Source: an uncultured Candidatus Saccharibacteria bacterium
Lineage (GTDB): Bacteria; Patescibacteriota; Saccharimonadia; Saccharimonadales; Saccharimonadaceae
Assembly (NCBI GenBank): GCA_948288625.1
Contig: CAOHYA010000001.1
Span: 62,001 to 126,000, forward strand
Direction of reading: 5' to 3'
DNA length: 64,000 bases
Part shown: positions 42,896-52,072 of the stretch, piece after piece
Position numbering within the stretch: position 1 is the first letter of the stretch
Layout of the letters: every line of letters starts with the position of its first letter
Translations under genes and position numbers: made by a program
Notes under the pieces: generated by a model
Database searches by the model: none
What the model was told of the DNA's origin: nothing
What the model saw: the letters and a program-made list of their open reading frames with translations, nothing else

Positions 42896-42967
42896 ATGAA
42901 ATCCCGTCAATTATTAAGAAGACTCTCTCTTTTCTCTTACTTAAAATTATACCATAGAAGAAGGCTG

Positions 42968-42973
42968 TATAAT
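42968..42973 (+). promoter_or_regulatory. -10 hexamer of a leaderless promoter
   Basis: TATAAT ends six bases before ATG 42980; it decides this start against the longer frame from 42896. Confidence 0.65.
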
Positions 42974-42979
42974 GGGGGT

Positions 42980-43957
42980 ATGATTGAACTTCAACGGTGT
43001 AGTGATAAAGAGCAGTGGGATGACTATATTTTAGAAAATGGCGGTCATCCGTTACAGCTGTGGGGATGGGGCCAAGTAAAAGCTGGGCATGGCTGGGTAG
43101 CTGAGCGGGTTTTCGCCTACGAGGAAGATACTGTTATAGGTGCTGCTCAAATACTTATCCGACGACTCCCTACCCCGTTTCGTAGTTTTGCGTATATTCC
43201 GCGTGGACCACTTGTAGTACCTGCCTATTCGAGTCAATTTTTGAATGCATTGGCCGGCTTGGTAAAACGTGATCACCATTCGGTCGCATTAAGCATTGAA
43301 CCAGACGTATTAGAGTTTGAAACCCCTGATGGCTGGCAGCGTTCGGTGAACAAAGTGTTGTCTGCGGAAACAATACTGCTTGACCTTACGAAAAATGAGA
43401 GTGAATTATTAGCCGATATGGCCAAAAAGACACGACAATATATTCGCAAGTCTGCGGCTGACGTCACAATCAAACAGGTTAAAAACCGTGATGATATTAA
43501 CATATGTCTCGATTTGTATGCTCAAACCTCTAAAAGAGCTGGCTTTAATACGCACGACAGGCAGTATTACGTAGATGTATTTCTTCAAATGCAAGACCAC
43601 TCCCCTATTTATATTGCCTACGATCAAGATGAGCCGGTAGCGTTTTTATGGTTGGCTATTAGCGAAACAACTGCCTATGAACTGTACGGTGGTATGAACG
43701 AACGTGGCCAAGAACTCAGGGCGAACTACGCTCTGAAGTGGCATGTTATGAAAAAAGTAAAAGAATGGGGTCTAATGCGGTACGATTTTGGCGGATTAGT
43801 TGCCGGTGGTGTCGCCACATTCAAACAGGGGTGGTCGTCTGATACTACCCTCTTCGTCGGTACGTTCGATAAACCCCTCTCCCCTCTTTATGTAGTGTGG
43901 AGTAAAGGTCTCCCTCTTGCCAAAAAAATAATTCAAAAAATAAAGCGCAAAAAATAA
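42980..43957 (+). CDS. FemAB/FemX-type peptidoglycan aminoacyltransferase
   Basis: From ATG 42980 the protein has 325 residues with the double GNAT fold of FemABX: AYIPRGPLVVP near 73-83, the substrate region KKTRQYIRKS near 152-161, and LYGGMNERGQELRANYALKW followed by YDFGGLVAGGVATFKQGW in the second half. These enzymes add amino acids from aminoacyl-tRNA to the peptide stem of lipid II, or anchor branches. A second family member lies at 48959-49993, after the Mur ligase gene. The abundance of tRNA-Ser genes nearby is suggestive but not evidence for serine as donor. Confidence 0.9.
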   Translation: MIELQRCSDKEQWDDYILENGGHPLQLWGWGQVKAGHGWVAERVFAYEEDTVIGAAQILIRRLPTPFRSFAYIPRGPLVVPAYSSQFLNALAGLVKRDHHSVALSIEPDVLEFETPDGWQRSVNKVLSAETILLDLTKNESELLADMAKKTRQYIRKSAADVTIKQVKNRDDINICLDLYAQTSKRAGFNTHDRQYYVDVFLQMQDHSPIYIAYDQDEPVAFLWLAISETTAYELYGGMNERGQELRANYALKWHVMKKVKEWGLMRYDFGGLVAGGVATFKQGWSSDTTLFVGTFDKPLSPLYVVWSKGLPLAKKIIQKIKRKK

Positions 43958-43975
43958 CACTTTCTGAGCATATGC

Positions 43976-45088
43976 TTAAGATTTGCTGCTGATAGGGCTA
44001 ATATCTAAATGCGCCCATGAAGTTTTAGTCATGGAGAGGCTAGGTTGTATCTCCAAAGTAAAAGGGGAGTTAGCGGCGACTTTTTGAGCATAATAATATC
44101 CGAGCGTCGCGATCATCGCTGCGTTATCTGTGCATAACTGCATAGGGGCATATTCAATATTCAAAGGGAGACGTTCTTGTAGTTGCCGGCGAAGTTCTTG
44201 ATTAGCAGCAACCCCACCAGCGATAACCACCGAAGCGGGGGAGTGGTCTTTGAAAGCAGCTTCTGCCTTATCTACCAAAGTTTCAATAGCGGTTTGCTGA
44301 AAACTTGCTGCGAAATCGGACCGTTGAGTGTCATTGAGAAGCTCCGGTAGCTTAAAAGATGGAAAAGTAGTATCAACTCCTACTTCATGCTGAACGGCCC
44401 TTAGAACGGCTGTCTTGAGGCCTGAGAAGCTAAAATCATAAGCTCCTTGAAGCTTCGCTTTGGGTAGTACGTATTTTTTTGCATTTCCATGTAAAGCGGC
44501 TTCGGCAATCGAGGGACCACCAGGGTAGGGGAGGCCGATAATTTTTGCGACCTTATCGAAAGCTTCTCCTACAGCGTCATCCTGAGTTTGCCCAAGAAGT
44601 TCGTAGTCACCATGGTTTTTAAAGAGTACTAACTGTGAGTGACCGCCACTTACGATAAGCGCGAGCATAGGAAATTTTGGTTGCCGAGAGGGAAGGGAAA
44701 GGGCGAGGCCATTAGCTTGTTTGGTTATGAAGTTGGCATATACGTGCGCCTCTACATGGTGAATAGGAAAAAGCGGTTTACTTTTTAATAATGCCAATGT
44801 TCGTGCCGCCAAGGTACCAACAAGCAGTGACCCTGATAATCCTGGGGCGTGTGTGACAGCAATTCCGTCGATATCATCCCAGCTTAATTTTGCATCCGTA
44901 AGCGCCTGTTCGATAACAGGGTTGATAACCTCTATATGGCTGCGAGCGGCTATTTCTGGCACGACTCCGCCGTATATTTTATGAATATCTATTTGTGTTT
45001 TGACGACATTCGAAAGGAGCAGTGTGCCATCCTCGACAATGGCCGCTGCCGTTTCATCGCAACTGCTTTCAATTCCCAATATTCTCAT
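43976..45088 (-). CDS. tsaD: tRNA N6-threonylcarbamoyladenosine synthase subunit TsaD
   Basis: The 370-residue protein has the ASKHA fold start MRILGIESSCDETAAAIVED, the metal-binding HHVEAHVYA near 110-118, GGHSQLVLF, and the late GGVAANQELRRQL. It transfers the threonylcarbamoyl group to A37 of ANN-reading tRNAs. The gene is alone on the minus strand. TACAAT at 45101-45096 lies seven bases before the ATG, so the mRNA is probably leaderless. Confidence 0.97.
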   Translation of the reverse strand: MRILGIESSCDETAAAIVEDGTLLLSNVVKTQIDIHKIYGGVVPEIAARSHIEVINPVIEQALTDAKLSWDDIDGIAVTHAPGLSGSLLVGTLAARTLALLKSKPLFPIHHVEAHVYANFITKQANGLALSLPSRQPKFPMLALIVSGGHSQLVLFKNHGDYELLGQTQDDAVGEAFDKVAKIIGLPYPGGPSIAEAALHGNAKKYVLPKAKLQGAYDFSFSGLKTAVLRAVQHEVGVDTTFPSFKLPELLNDTQRSDFAASFQQTAIETLVDKAEAAFKDHSPASVVIAGGVAANQELRRQLQERLPLNIEYAPMQLCTDNAAMIATLGYYYAQKVAANSPFTLEIQPSLSMTKTSWAHLDISPISSKS

Positions 45089-45095
45089 CTGTTAT

Positions 45096-45101
45096 ATTGT
45101 A
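45096..45101 (-). promoter_or_regulatory. -10 hexamer of a leaderless promoter for tsaD
   Basis: TACAAT on the minus strand ends seven bases before ATG 45088. Confidence 0.5.
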
Positions 45102-45199
45102 ACACGTGTTGTAATTTGATACGGAGTATCTTGTAGTTAGCTGAGAAAATACTTAGAATAATAAGCATAAACTAAGGTATTTATCAGAAAAGAGGGCAC

Positions 45200-47644
45200 A
45201 TGCGGTGGGCAATTCTTAAATGCGTAAAAATAATATTGTTTTTAGTTATAGTAAACTTCTCCTACTCGGTTAGTGCCGATACGAATGCTGTTACGATTCC
45301 GGATTATGAACTCTCAGACGTGAAAGCTGCCCACGACTACATATGCTCCGCGGAATTTAGGCATATATCGGTATATGGGGTAGGGCTCGTGAAAGCATGT
45401 GTTATGGGCGAAGAGACACGTATCGCTTATTACTCTCCATCGCCTGGTCGAGTTGACTACTATGTGAGTTTCCCATTTGAAAATTTGTTCTATAGGCTTA
45501 ATGTATGTAACTCGGTGCTCGGCTGTATTTATATCGAAGAGACCGATACGTTTATAGACTTTTCTGAAGCGCATAGGGATTTCGTTAAAACCTTAACTAA
45601 GAATTCTTTCAACGGTATGATCAGCTACCAGCCGCATCCGAGCAAGTCGTTTTCGGTAAATCGATTTGCTGATAGGCAGTTTCGTTTGCAGTCTATAGGA
45701 GTATCGAATAATGGTCGATGGTTAGCCTTGGGTATGAGGGAATATGGAATATTTCGTATGAACTTACAAACCTCGGAGATTCGAAGAATTTCAGTATCAG
45801 GTTTTCATTACGATATAGGAGCGGATCCTCAACTAGAACTTGCCATATCTGACGACGGTACAACTATAGCGGCCATAGGTAGAAATGCCGGTATGAGAAT
45901 CGTAAAAGTGCAGAATAATGACTGCGGTGACACACCTTCTGAAGCTATGACGGTGTATTATCCGGCGCAAATAATCTCATGTCAGCAGTACCCACTTCAT
46001 CCGACGTATTACACGACCTATTTTACTCATGCGTTAAAACCGCGATTCAGCGAAGACGTTAAGACGTTTTCGTTTGATGTCTATTCGTCAACTGAAACCC
46101 CTCGGCATGTCACGCTTTATTTTCCATCCCGCCCTACTACAAGTAGTTTAAAATACATGGCAATAGGCGATTCGTTCACAAGCGGAGAGGGCGAAATCGA
46201 TGACACGTTTTATGTAGGCGGCGCTACTAATAAATGCCATTCAAGCACTCGGTCGTATCCGTTTCTATTAGCACAATCATGGAATGTGGCACTCGACAGC
46301 GTCGCCTGCTCGGGAGCGACTATCCAGAGTGCACGGGGTAAAACTAATAAAAATAACCAACCCGAACAGCTTGCTCAAGTTGAATCTCAACGTCCACGCA
46401 TAACAACTATTGGTATTGGCGGGAATGATGCCGGGCTTGTAGGCAAATTAAAAGATTGCTTAGGTGTCGGTACCTGTAACTGGGCTAAAACACTTGAGGA
46501 TCGGCAAAGAACTGTCGTTGAAGTACGAAACCTCTATCCTAAACTCAGGGATTTTTACGAAGATATAAATGATCATACGCTCAACTCGGTAATAGCGGTA
46601 AGTTACCCTCGTATCATCTCTTCGCATCCAAATTGCCTCTCGCCAATCGGGGTGTTGCTGAACGAAACGGAACGAATATTTATGAATGAAACAATTCATT
46701 ATTTAAACCAAGTAATCAGGAGGGCGGCAAGGGATACCGGCGTACATTATATCGATATAGAACAAGCCTTTGAGAATAATGAGTTGTGCGCAGTCTACCT
46801 TTCACCTCATATGAATGCGATCAGGCTAGGCGACGATTACCCGGATATTGCAACTTTACCCTTTTTTAAAGTAATTGGTGCTGAATCTTTTCATCCGAAA
46901 CCTGAAGGTCATGTAAAAATAGCTGAAAAAATCCTTCAGACTATTCCAGACATTCATACCCTCACAGCTTGTGATGATTGTGAAACTTCTTTGGTAGCAC
47001 CCGAACCAAATGGTTACTGGGGAAGCATAGATGGTGATCTTCGTCCACAGCAAGGAGTTCCATTTATCGTTAACGTAGGCGTCAAACAAGGTGCCCGACT
47101 TCAAGTTTCATTGCCTAAGTTTAGTTTTAAACCATTTTCTAGCGTAACGCTAGAATTGCACTCTGATATTAAGCAGCTAGGTTCTTTCCGCGCTAATGAA
47201 GAGGGAAGTCTTCAGGTGACCATACCAACCGAAGATTTTAATGTCGGTTCACATTCCGTTCATGCGATTGGTAAAAACATGGCCGGTAATGAGGTGGATT
47301 TGTATGACTTTCTTATGGTTGAAGAGGGCGAAAGGCTCGTAGAGGCTCAAAATATAATATCGACCGTAATGAATACGCCTCAGAAGGCAGCGGTGTTAAA
47401 TAACAAATATAGCCTGGTGGGGAGCGAAAACGTTCTAGGTGTTACCGGTACCCAAGTAATTAGTCAATCACCCTCGTACGCTAAAAAAAGCGCACCTCAC
47501 GCTATGCCTGCAGCTCATCTGAAGCAACCGCAGCTAATAAATCAAATACTTCTTGCACTGTCCATTTTCATCGCACTCACGGTGATAGTGCTATCAGTTT
47601 ACATTTACTATCTTCGAAAAGCGGCCCGTAACGCTGGTAGATAG
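45200..47644 (+). CDS. Secreted, membrane-anchored SGNH/GDSL hydrolase with beta-propeller-like N-terminus
   Basis: The 814-residue protein has a signal peptide (hydrophobic 10-22, VSADT near 27), residues about 100-310 with repeated beta stretches such as VSNNGRWLALGM and ISDDGTTIAAIGR that look like propeller blades, and an SGNH hydrolase domain from about 318 to 590: AIGDSFTSGEGE (Ser325), GIGGNDAG and SFHPKPEGH (His565). A beta domain follows and a final membrane helix near 780-805 with a basic end. It is displayed outside the cell, anchored at its C-terminus. Possible substrates are acyl esters on glycans or lipids. SD-like AGAGGG precedes the ATG. Confidence 0.87.
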   Translation: MRWAILKCVKIILFLVIVNFSYSVSADTNAVTIPDYELSDVKAAHDYICSAEFRHISVYGVGLVKACVMGEETRIAYYSPSPGRVDYYVSFPFENLFYRLNVCNSVLGCIYIEETDTFIDFSEAHRDFVKTLTKNSFNGMISYQPHPSKSFSVNRFADRQFRLQSIGVSNNGRWLALGMREYGIFRMNLQTSEIRRISVSGFHYDIGADPQLELAISDDGTTIAAIGRNAGMRIVKVQNNDCGDTPSEAMTVYYPAQIISCQQYPLHPTYYTTYFTHALKPRFSEDVKTFSFDVYSSTETPRHVTLYFPSRPTTSSLKYMAIGDSFTSGEGEIDDTFYVGGATNKCHSSTRSYPFLLAQSWNVALDSVACSGATIQSARGKTNKNNQPEQLAQVESQRPRITTIGIGGNDAGLVGKLKDCLGVGTCNWAKTLEDRQRTVVEVRNLYPKLRDFYEDINDHTLNSVIAVSYPRIISSHPNCLSPIGVLLNETERIFMNETIHYLNQVIRRAARDTGVHYIDIEQAFENNELCAVYLSPHMNAIRLGDDYPDIATLPFFKVIGAESFHPKPEGHVKIAEKILQTIPDIHTLTACDDCETSLVAPEPNGYWGSIDGDLRPQQGVPFIVNVGVKQGARLQVSLPKFSFKPFSSVTLELHSDIKQLGSFRANEEGSLQVTIPTEDFNVGSHSVHAIGKNMAGNEVDLYDFLMVEEGERLVEAQNIISTVMNTPQKAAVLNNKYSLVGSENVLGVTGTQVISQSPSYAKKSAPHAMPAAHLKQPQLINQILLALSIFIALTVIVLSVYIYYLRKAARNAGR

Positions 47645-47645
47645 G

Positions 47646-47651
47646 TATAAT
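47646..47651 (+). promoter_or_regulatory. -10 hexamer of a leaderless promoter
   Basis: TATAAT ends six bases before ATG 47658. Confidence 0.6.
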
Positions 47652-47657
47652 GGCTGT

Positions 47658-48962
47658 ATGGGTTTTAGAACTATTGTAAAAACGGTAATTCCAGCGGGTG
47701 TATTTGAAGCTATCGAACCGACGGGCCATTTGTTCGAGTCGATAATAATGACTACGAAGTATGGCTACCCGGGTCGAAAGCTAAAAATAATCGGCGTTAC
47801 CGGTACGAATGGTAAAACAACAACCTCTTTCATGATTCATACTATGTTGCATTCAGCTGGCATAAAATCAGCTCTCGTCACGACGGTCGGCTATGGCATT
47901 GGCGATGACATCGTTCATCAAAAACAGCACGTCACTAGCCCGAAATCGGGCGTATTGCAGCAACGGCTTAAAAAATTTGCTGAAGCTGGCGTGGAATGGG
48001 TTGTGGTTGAAACTTCAAGCCATGCATTGGCACAAAACCGGGTATGGGGGGTGCCGTACCAGATAGCTGTTATGACCAATATTACTCACGACCACCTTGA
48101 ATACCACAAAACTTTTGAACGATATCTCGAGGCAAAAACAAAGTTATTCAAAATAGCCAACAAACATGGCTTAAAGAGCGGAATTGCTAATATTGATGAC
48201 CCGAATGCCGAGGCTTTCTTGAACTGCGTAGAAAATAAAACAACATATGGTCTTAGTAGCGGTGATATTCAAGCAAAAAATATTATGTTAAATGCTGACG
48301 GCAGTACTTATATGGCTACTGCTGGCAAAGATGAATACGACATTACTGTTAAAATTCCCGGTGAATTTAACGTAAGTAACTCACTTGCCGCTATTGCAGT
48401 TGGGCGAAAGGTTGGCTTGAACAAACAACAAATCGAACAAGGTATCGCAGCTCTCGAAACGGTTGAAGGCCGTATGAATGTCATAGCGGCCGGCCAGCCG
48501 TTCAAAGTAATTGTCGATTTCGCCAGTACTCCGGATGGATACCAAAAATTCTTTGAAAGTATGCGGCCACTTGTAAAGGGTAAGCTTATAGCGGTTTTTG
48601 GCTCCGCGGGTCGCCGTGACGAATCAAAACGGGCTATTCAAGGTTCGATAGCTGGAAAATATGCAGATGTAGTCGTTATTACCGAAGAGGATGACCGCGA
48701 CGAAGATGGAGAGGTAATTTTACAGCAAATTGCCGAAGGGGTAAAAAAGCAGGGCAAAAAAGAAAATAAAGATTTGTTTATTATTCAAAATCGTGAAGAG
48801 GCGATTGGGTTTGCGATGACTTTGGCGCAAAATGCTGCAGATACGGTGGTTTTGTTGGGTAAAGGGCATGAAAAAACTATCGAACGTGCCGATGGGGAAT
48901 ACCCTTGGGATGAAGCTGAGGCAGCTAAAGCTGCTATCGAAAGTTTGCTGAGTCGAAACTAG
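47658..48962 (+). CDS. MurE-like UDP-MurNAc-tripeptide synthetase family protein
   Basis: The 434-residue protein has the Mur ligase ATP loop VTGTNGKTTTSFMI near 47-60, VVVETSSHALAQNRV, the central-domain TNITHDHLEYHKTFERY and the C-terminal ligase domain with VEGRMNVIAAG and DFASTPDGYQKF. It lacks the first domain that binds UDP-MurNAc in full-size MurE (about 480-500 residues), as the ATP loop comes early. It adds the third stem amino acid or a related residue. Leaderless-type promoter; the stop overlaps the convergent FemAB gene by four bases. Confidence 0.88.
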   Translation: MGFRTIVKTVIPAGVFEAIEPTGHLFESIIMTTKYGYPGRKLKIIGVTGTNGKTTTSFMIHTMLHSAGIKSALVTTVGYGIGDDIVHQKQHVTSPKSGVLQQRLKKFAEAGVEWVVVETSSHALAQNRVWGVPYQIAVMTNITHDHLEYHKTFERYLEAKTKLFKIANKHGLKSGIANIDDPNAEAFLNCVENKTTYGLSSGDIQAKNIMLNADGSTYMATAGKDEYDITVKIPGEFNVSNSLAAIAVGRKVGLNKQQIEQGIAALETVEGRMNVIAAGQPFKVIVDFASTPDGYQKFFESMRPLVKGKLIAVFGSAGRRDESKRAIQGSIAGKYADVVVITEEDDRDEDGEVILQQIAEGVKKQGKKENKDLFIIQNREEAIGFAMTLAQNAADTVVLLGKGHEKTIERADGEYPWDEAEAAKAAIESLLSRN

Positions 48963-49993
48963 TAATAGTAGTCGTGTGTACGTTTGAAATACAAGCGGCG
49001 GTGAATTCGTTCACCGATTTTAGTCCAAATTTTATATTTTGGAGCTGACAGAACGTAATCATAGCACCCGATGTAATCAGTTATCTGCTTGTTAAAAGCC
49101 ATTTTGAACATACCAACCCCGTGGTGAGGGTGGTCGGTATTATTAATTTCATCACTTGGAGGCGAACCGCAGAAATCGTGAATTACCACGCCACGGGCCT
49201 TTGCCCATTCGATAACCTTCCATTGGAGAAGGTGGCTGGCACCGTAAGCAGTGCGCTCACGAATTGAAGCACCGTCTTTATAGGTACTTTTTGTGCCGAA
49301 TGTCATCGCGTAGGCACCGGCCACGATTTTACCTTCATAATGCGCAAAGAATAACTGCCCAAGACCAGCCTTTTCAAACAATTGCCAGTATTGTCTGTAG
49401 TAGCTATAGCTTCGAATACCAAATTGACCCTTAGCAGTTTCGCTTAGTAAGTCGTACATTGTTTTACAGTTATCTTGGGTTGACTCCGCGAGGCTGATAG
49501 TGACACCGTCTCGCTCTGCCCGACGAATTGCGTGCCGGCCTTTTTGCGGTAGTGAACCGAGCACGTCTTCGAGAGAAGGGGCGATATCGAGCGTAATCGT
49601 CGAAGGGTTGGGGATAATAGGAGCAGCTTTTTTTAAACCATAACGCTCCAAAGTAGGCTGACAAGACCGAGGAAGTTCGCTTTCGATTCGTATAGCAAAT
49701 ACGCCCGCCCTTTTAGCGAGCGGTCTTACGGCTTGCAATGCATCAAATAAAGCCTTGCTCGAGGTGACGTTCGGACCTTTGGGAAGGTACCATAATTTCC
49801 CTAACGGGGCCGTTTGTTTTTCTAATACGGTAATTGCCAAATCGTCACTTACGATAAAGCGAGGAGTGTAATTGGTAAGTTTCTTTATCTCGCTGTATTC
49901 ATAACTCGAAAATACATTTCCACCATCTGGATTGGTAAGAATAAGGCTATCCCATTGAGAGATTTCTTCTGGTGAGGCATAGCGAGCAGTCAT
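48959..49993 (-). CDS. FemAB-type peptidoglycan aminoacyltransferase
   Basis: The 344-residue protein has FemAB features: WYLPKGPNV near 68-76, LPQKGRHAIRRAERDGV in the first GNAT half, and the second half with YGASHLLQWKVIEWA and HDFCGSPPS, then FKMAFNKQITDYIG. It would transfer an amino acid from tRNA to the wall precursor, as its relative at 42980 does; the two differ clearly and may act in sequence on the bridge. TACAAT at 50007-50002 lies eight bases before the ATG. Confidence 0.9.
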   Translation of the reverse strand: MTARYASPEEISQWDSLILTNPDGGNVFSSYEYSEIKKLTNYTPRFIVSDDLAITVLEKQTAPLGKLWYLPKGPNVTSSKALFDALQAVRPLAKRAGVFAIRIESELPRSCQPTLERYGLKKAAPIIPNPSTITLDIAPSLEDVLGSLPQKGRHAIRRAERDGVTISLAESTQDNCKTMYDLLSETAKGQFGIRSYSYYRQYWQLFEKAGLGQLFFAHYEGKIVAGAYAMTFGTKSTYKDGASIRERTAYGASHLLQWKVIEWAKARGVVIHDFCGSPPSDEINNTDHPHHGVGMFKMAFNKQITDYIGCYDYVLSAPKYKIWTKIGERIHRRLYFKRTHDYYY

Positions 49994-50001
49994 TGAGTTC
50001 T

Positions 50002-50007
50002 ATTGTA
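50002..50007 (-). promoter_or_regulatory. -10 hexamer of a near-leaderless promoter
   Basis: TACAAT on the minus strand ends eight bases before ATG 49993. Confidence 0.5.
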
Positions 50008-50045
50008 CCGTATCTCGTACGATCTACACACCAAGCATAAGAATA

Positions 50046-50074
50046 TTGACAAGATATACATTTTATGCTAATGT
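50046..50074 (+). promoter_or_regulatory. Sigma-70-type promoter
   Basis: TTGACA at 50046-50051, a 17-base spacer and TAATGT at 50069-50074 within TATGCTAATGT. It sets the start of the next gene at 50122 rather than at ATGs inside the promoter. Confidence 0.75.
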
Positions 50075-50121
50075 TAAAACAGTACACACCAAAAACAAAC
50101 ACCTTAAAAAAAGAGCACTCC

Positions 50122-51024
50122 ATGTCAACAATCGAAACAGCTTCTCCAATTGAAAAAAAAGTTTCCGAAAAAAAATCATTTTTGGAAAAGGCTGATGATG
50201 CGGTCGATATTCTAAGACGAAACCGTTCTTTATTTGAATTAAAGCGATCTGGCGCAACTACCAAGCAGGCTATTGAGACAACGGCCCTGGATTTATCAGA
50301 ATCTGACGATCAAAACTTAACCGAATCAGAAAAAAACTTATTTGGTGTTATTGCTCATCTTGGCTCCTTTGTTACGAGTGATCGTGTAATCGAGGAAATA
50401 ATCGAAGAGAGCGAAGGCCAGCGGTTAAGTCGTGACGATTATGACGAAGTGGCTTACCGTAAAACTCATGATCTTATTCCATTCAACCACGCACTGAAAG
50501 AGCTCATCAACACTGATTCATCATCCACGAAAGATCAGTTAGACGCCGGCCTTACTCGTCTCTACATGCGACTGTATTATCCCGACGATCCATTGGTGAG
50601 ACAGGCTGATGTCTATGATATGCACGATCAAAAACTCATGAGGCAGATTAGCGGTGATGTACTTGCTCGTATTTCCAATAATAGTAATGGTATGCGCCAT
50701 GAAATCGCCGCTGAATCAATGTTAGCCGCATTAGGCTATCACTATGAATACGAGATTAGTCCAGAAGAAGATAGTCATGGTATCGATATGTATGTATATA
50801 TTGACGACGCATGGGTTTCAATTGACGTTAAGTCAACTCAGATGAGTGCGGAAAAAGAGCTGACGAAAAGAAAAAAATCTCACGCTGTATGGACTGGCCT
50901 CGAGCAAGCGGATTTTAAGGGAGCAAAAGGCGATCAAGTTAACGGAACACGCATTCCATTCGATATTGCATATAGTCACGCCGATAGTTTCGTGAATAGA
51001 ATTCGCGCTGTCGCTCAGCGATAG
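50122..51024 (+). CDS. Predicted PD-(D/E)XK-like nuclease fold protein, unknown role
   Basis: From ATG 50122 the protein has 300 residues. The first 180 are charged and mostly helical with no recognised domain. Residues about 192-240 show a nuclease-like core: a helix HEIAAESMLAALGYHYEYE, then SHGIDMYVYIDDAWVSIDVKST, which fits the E..., D...(D)xK order of PD-(D/E)XK enzymes. It could be a solitary restriction-type or repair nuclease; no methyltransferase neighbour is present. Its promoter is strong and it stands alone. Fold assignment is from motif spacing only. Confidence 0.65.
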   Translation: MSTIETASPIEKKVSEKKSFLEKADDAVDILRRNRSLFELKRSGATTKQAIETTALDLSESDDQNLTESEKNLFGVIAHLGSFVTSDRVIEEIIEESEGQRLSRDDYDEVAYRKTHDLIPFNHALKELINTDSSSTKDQLDAGLTRLYMRLYYPDDPLVRQADVYDMHDQKLMRQISGDVLARISNNSNGMRHEIAAESMLAALGYHYEYEISPEEDSHGIDMYVYIDDAWVSIDVKSTQMSAEKELTKRKKSHAVWTGLEQADFKGAKGDQVNGTRIPFDIAYSHADSFVNRIRAVAQR

Positions 51025-51038
51025 ACTCGATGAATAGA

Positions 51039-51066
51039 TTTACAAATTTTGTATATATGATATAAT
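51039..51066 (+). promoter_or_regulatory. Promoter of the 51104 gene
   Basis: TTTACA at 51039-51044, a 16-base spacer and TATAAT at 51061-51066. Confidence 0.7.
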
Positions 51067-51103
51067 CAATTATTGCACTGTTGTTCGAATAGAAGGGAAA
51101 ACT

Positions 51104-51391
51104 GTGGGAGCAGGTACGGCTAACTACCAAGTGGTAGGACAGTCTCGCCAAGAGCTCCTCGATGAGTTCCTGGCAGCAGTAAGTGAAGATCGCGAAGCTC
51201 GTTTCTCCGCTATTTCACTCGATGATCCGTCTCTATCGCCTCAAGTGGTCGAGTTTGCAGTAGCCGTCAGAGAGCTGCACACACGAAACCCGATGTATGT
51301 TGATGTGGTAGACATTAAAGATTCGACACTTTCGTTTCGAGTCCCGCTTTTCAAGAATACCGAAGTCGTATGCTTCGATATCATCATCTAG
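51104..51391 (+). CDS. Orphan 95-residue protein, unknown function
   Basis: The frame starts at GTG 51104 behind AGAAGGGA. The protein begins MGAGTANYQVVGQSRQELLD, has an amphipathic helix and then beta-strand-like stretches (YVDVVDIKDSTLSFRVPLF); no membrane part. I do not recognise it. It has a clear promoter and a terminator-like hairpin region, and resembles the small genes at 34565 and 55425 in gene design (own promoter, own hairpin, no neighbours). Confidence 0.62.
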   Translation: MGAGTANYQVVGQSRQELLDEFLAAVSEDREARFSAISLDDPSLSPQVVEFAVAVRELHTRNPMYVDVVDIKDSTLSFRVPLFKNTEVVCFDIII

Positions 51392-51452
51392 GCCTCCGGC
51401 CTTCAAACAACCCTCGTGGTTTTCTGTCCCTTATTTCGGTAAGGTCGATCGG

Positions 51453-51470
51453 AAGACCTCGAGGGTCTTT
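51453..51470 (+). terminator. Hairpin after the 51104 gene
   Basis: AAGACC pairs with GGTCTT around TCGAG, followed by TCAATTTT. Upstream CCCTCG at about 51411 can pair with CGAGGG instead. Confidence 0.5.
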
Positions 51471-51488
51471 CAATTTTAGAGTACTTTG

Positions 51489-51998
51489 CTAAAGAGTCGC
51501 TTGGTCTTTTTTAGACAGGTAATCGATTTCCTTGATAATATCGAGCAACGCCTCGGCTTTTCGCTTCTCATCGCCAATGGCAACGGCTGCGGTGTGGGCT
51601 GGTGCGATAAGGCTCGCATCGTCGGTGCTACGAATGAGCAGAAGGTACGTATCAAATTTTTCTTCTGGTGGAAGGTCGATGTGGTCGATGAGTGGGCGGA
51701 GTTCTTGAATGGCGTTATTTTTAACACCTTCAAGGTCTGAGGTAGGCGCTGTGTACTGAGTATCAAAAGGCACTACAGGTGTTTGATCAGGAACAATCGG
51801 TGGTTCTTCGAAGGCAACCGGAGCAGGTACGGGCGCAGGCGCTGGTATCGGGGCAGGAGTTTCTTCAAACTGCATTGCAGGTTGGTCGGTGACCGCTTGT
51901 ACGCTTGGGTCGTCTGGAAGAACGCCAGCCAATGCTTTTGCGAGCTCTTGGTCGTCGCTAATAGGTTGTGTTGTTGAATCTTGCGGAGTAATATCCAT
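51489..51998 (-). CDS. Pro-rich protein of unknown function
   Basis: The 169-residue protein has an acidic start, a middle part of Pro-Ala-Pro-Val repeats (about 48-80) and a helical C-terminal domain from about 90 with LRPLIDHIDLPPEEKFDTYL and a late helix rich in Lys and Glu. No signal peptide or membrane segment is present. GAGGTGG lies just before ATG 51998. The role is unknown; the repeat part is probably a disordered linker. Confidence 0.75.
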   Translation of the reverse strand: MDITPQDSTTQPISDDQELAKALAGVLPDDPSVQAVTDQPAMQFEETPAPIPAPAPVPAPVAFEEPPIVPDQTPVVPFDTQYTAPTSDLEGVKNNAIQELRPLIDHIDLPPEEKFDTYLLLIRSTDDASLIAPAHTAAVAIGDEKRKAEALLDIIKEIDYLSKKDQATL

Positions 51999-52072
51999 GG
52001 CCCACCTCGAATAATAATTGTTATGCTTACTTAAAAATACTGTATCATATATAGAGATTGGTGGGAATACAC

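Noticed and set aside
42896..42979. N-terminal extension of the femX-like gene
   Set aside because: It overlaps valS control sequences and includes a TATAAT that sits six bases before ATG 42980.
50065..50121. Earlier ATGs for the nuclease-like gene
   Set aside because: They lie within the -10 region or just at the transcript start of a clear promoter; ATG 50122 is the first suitable start.
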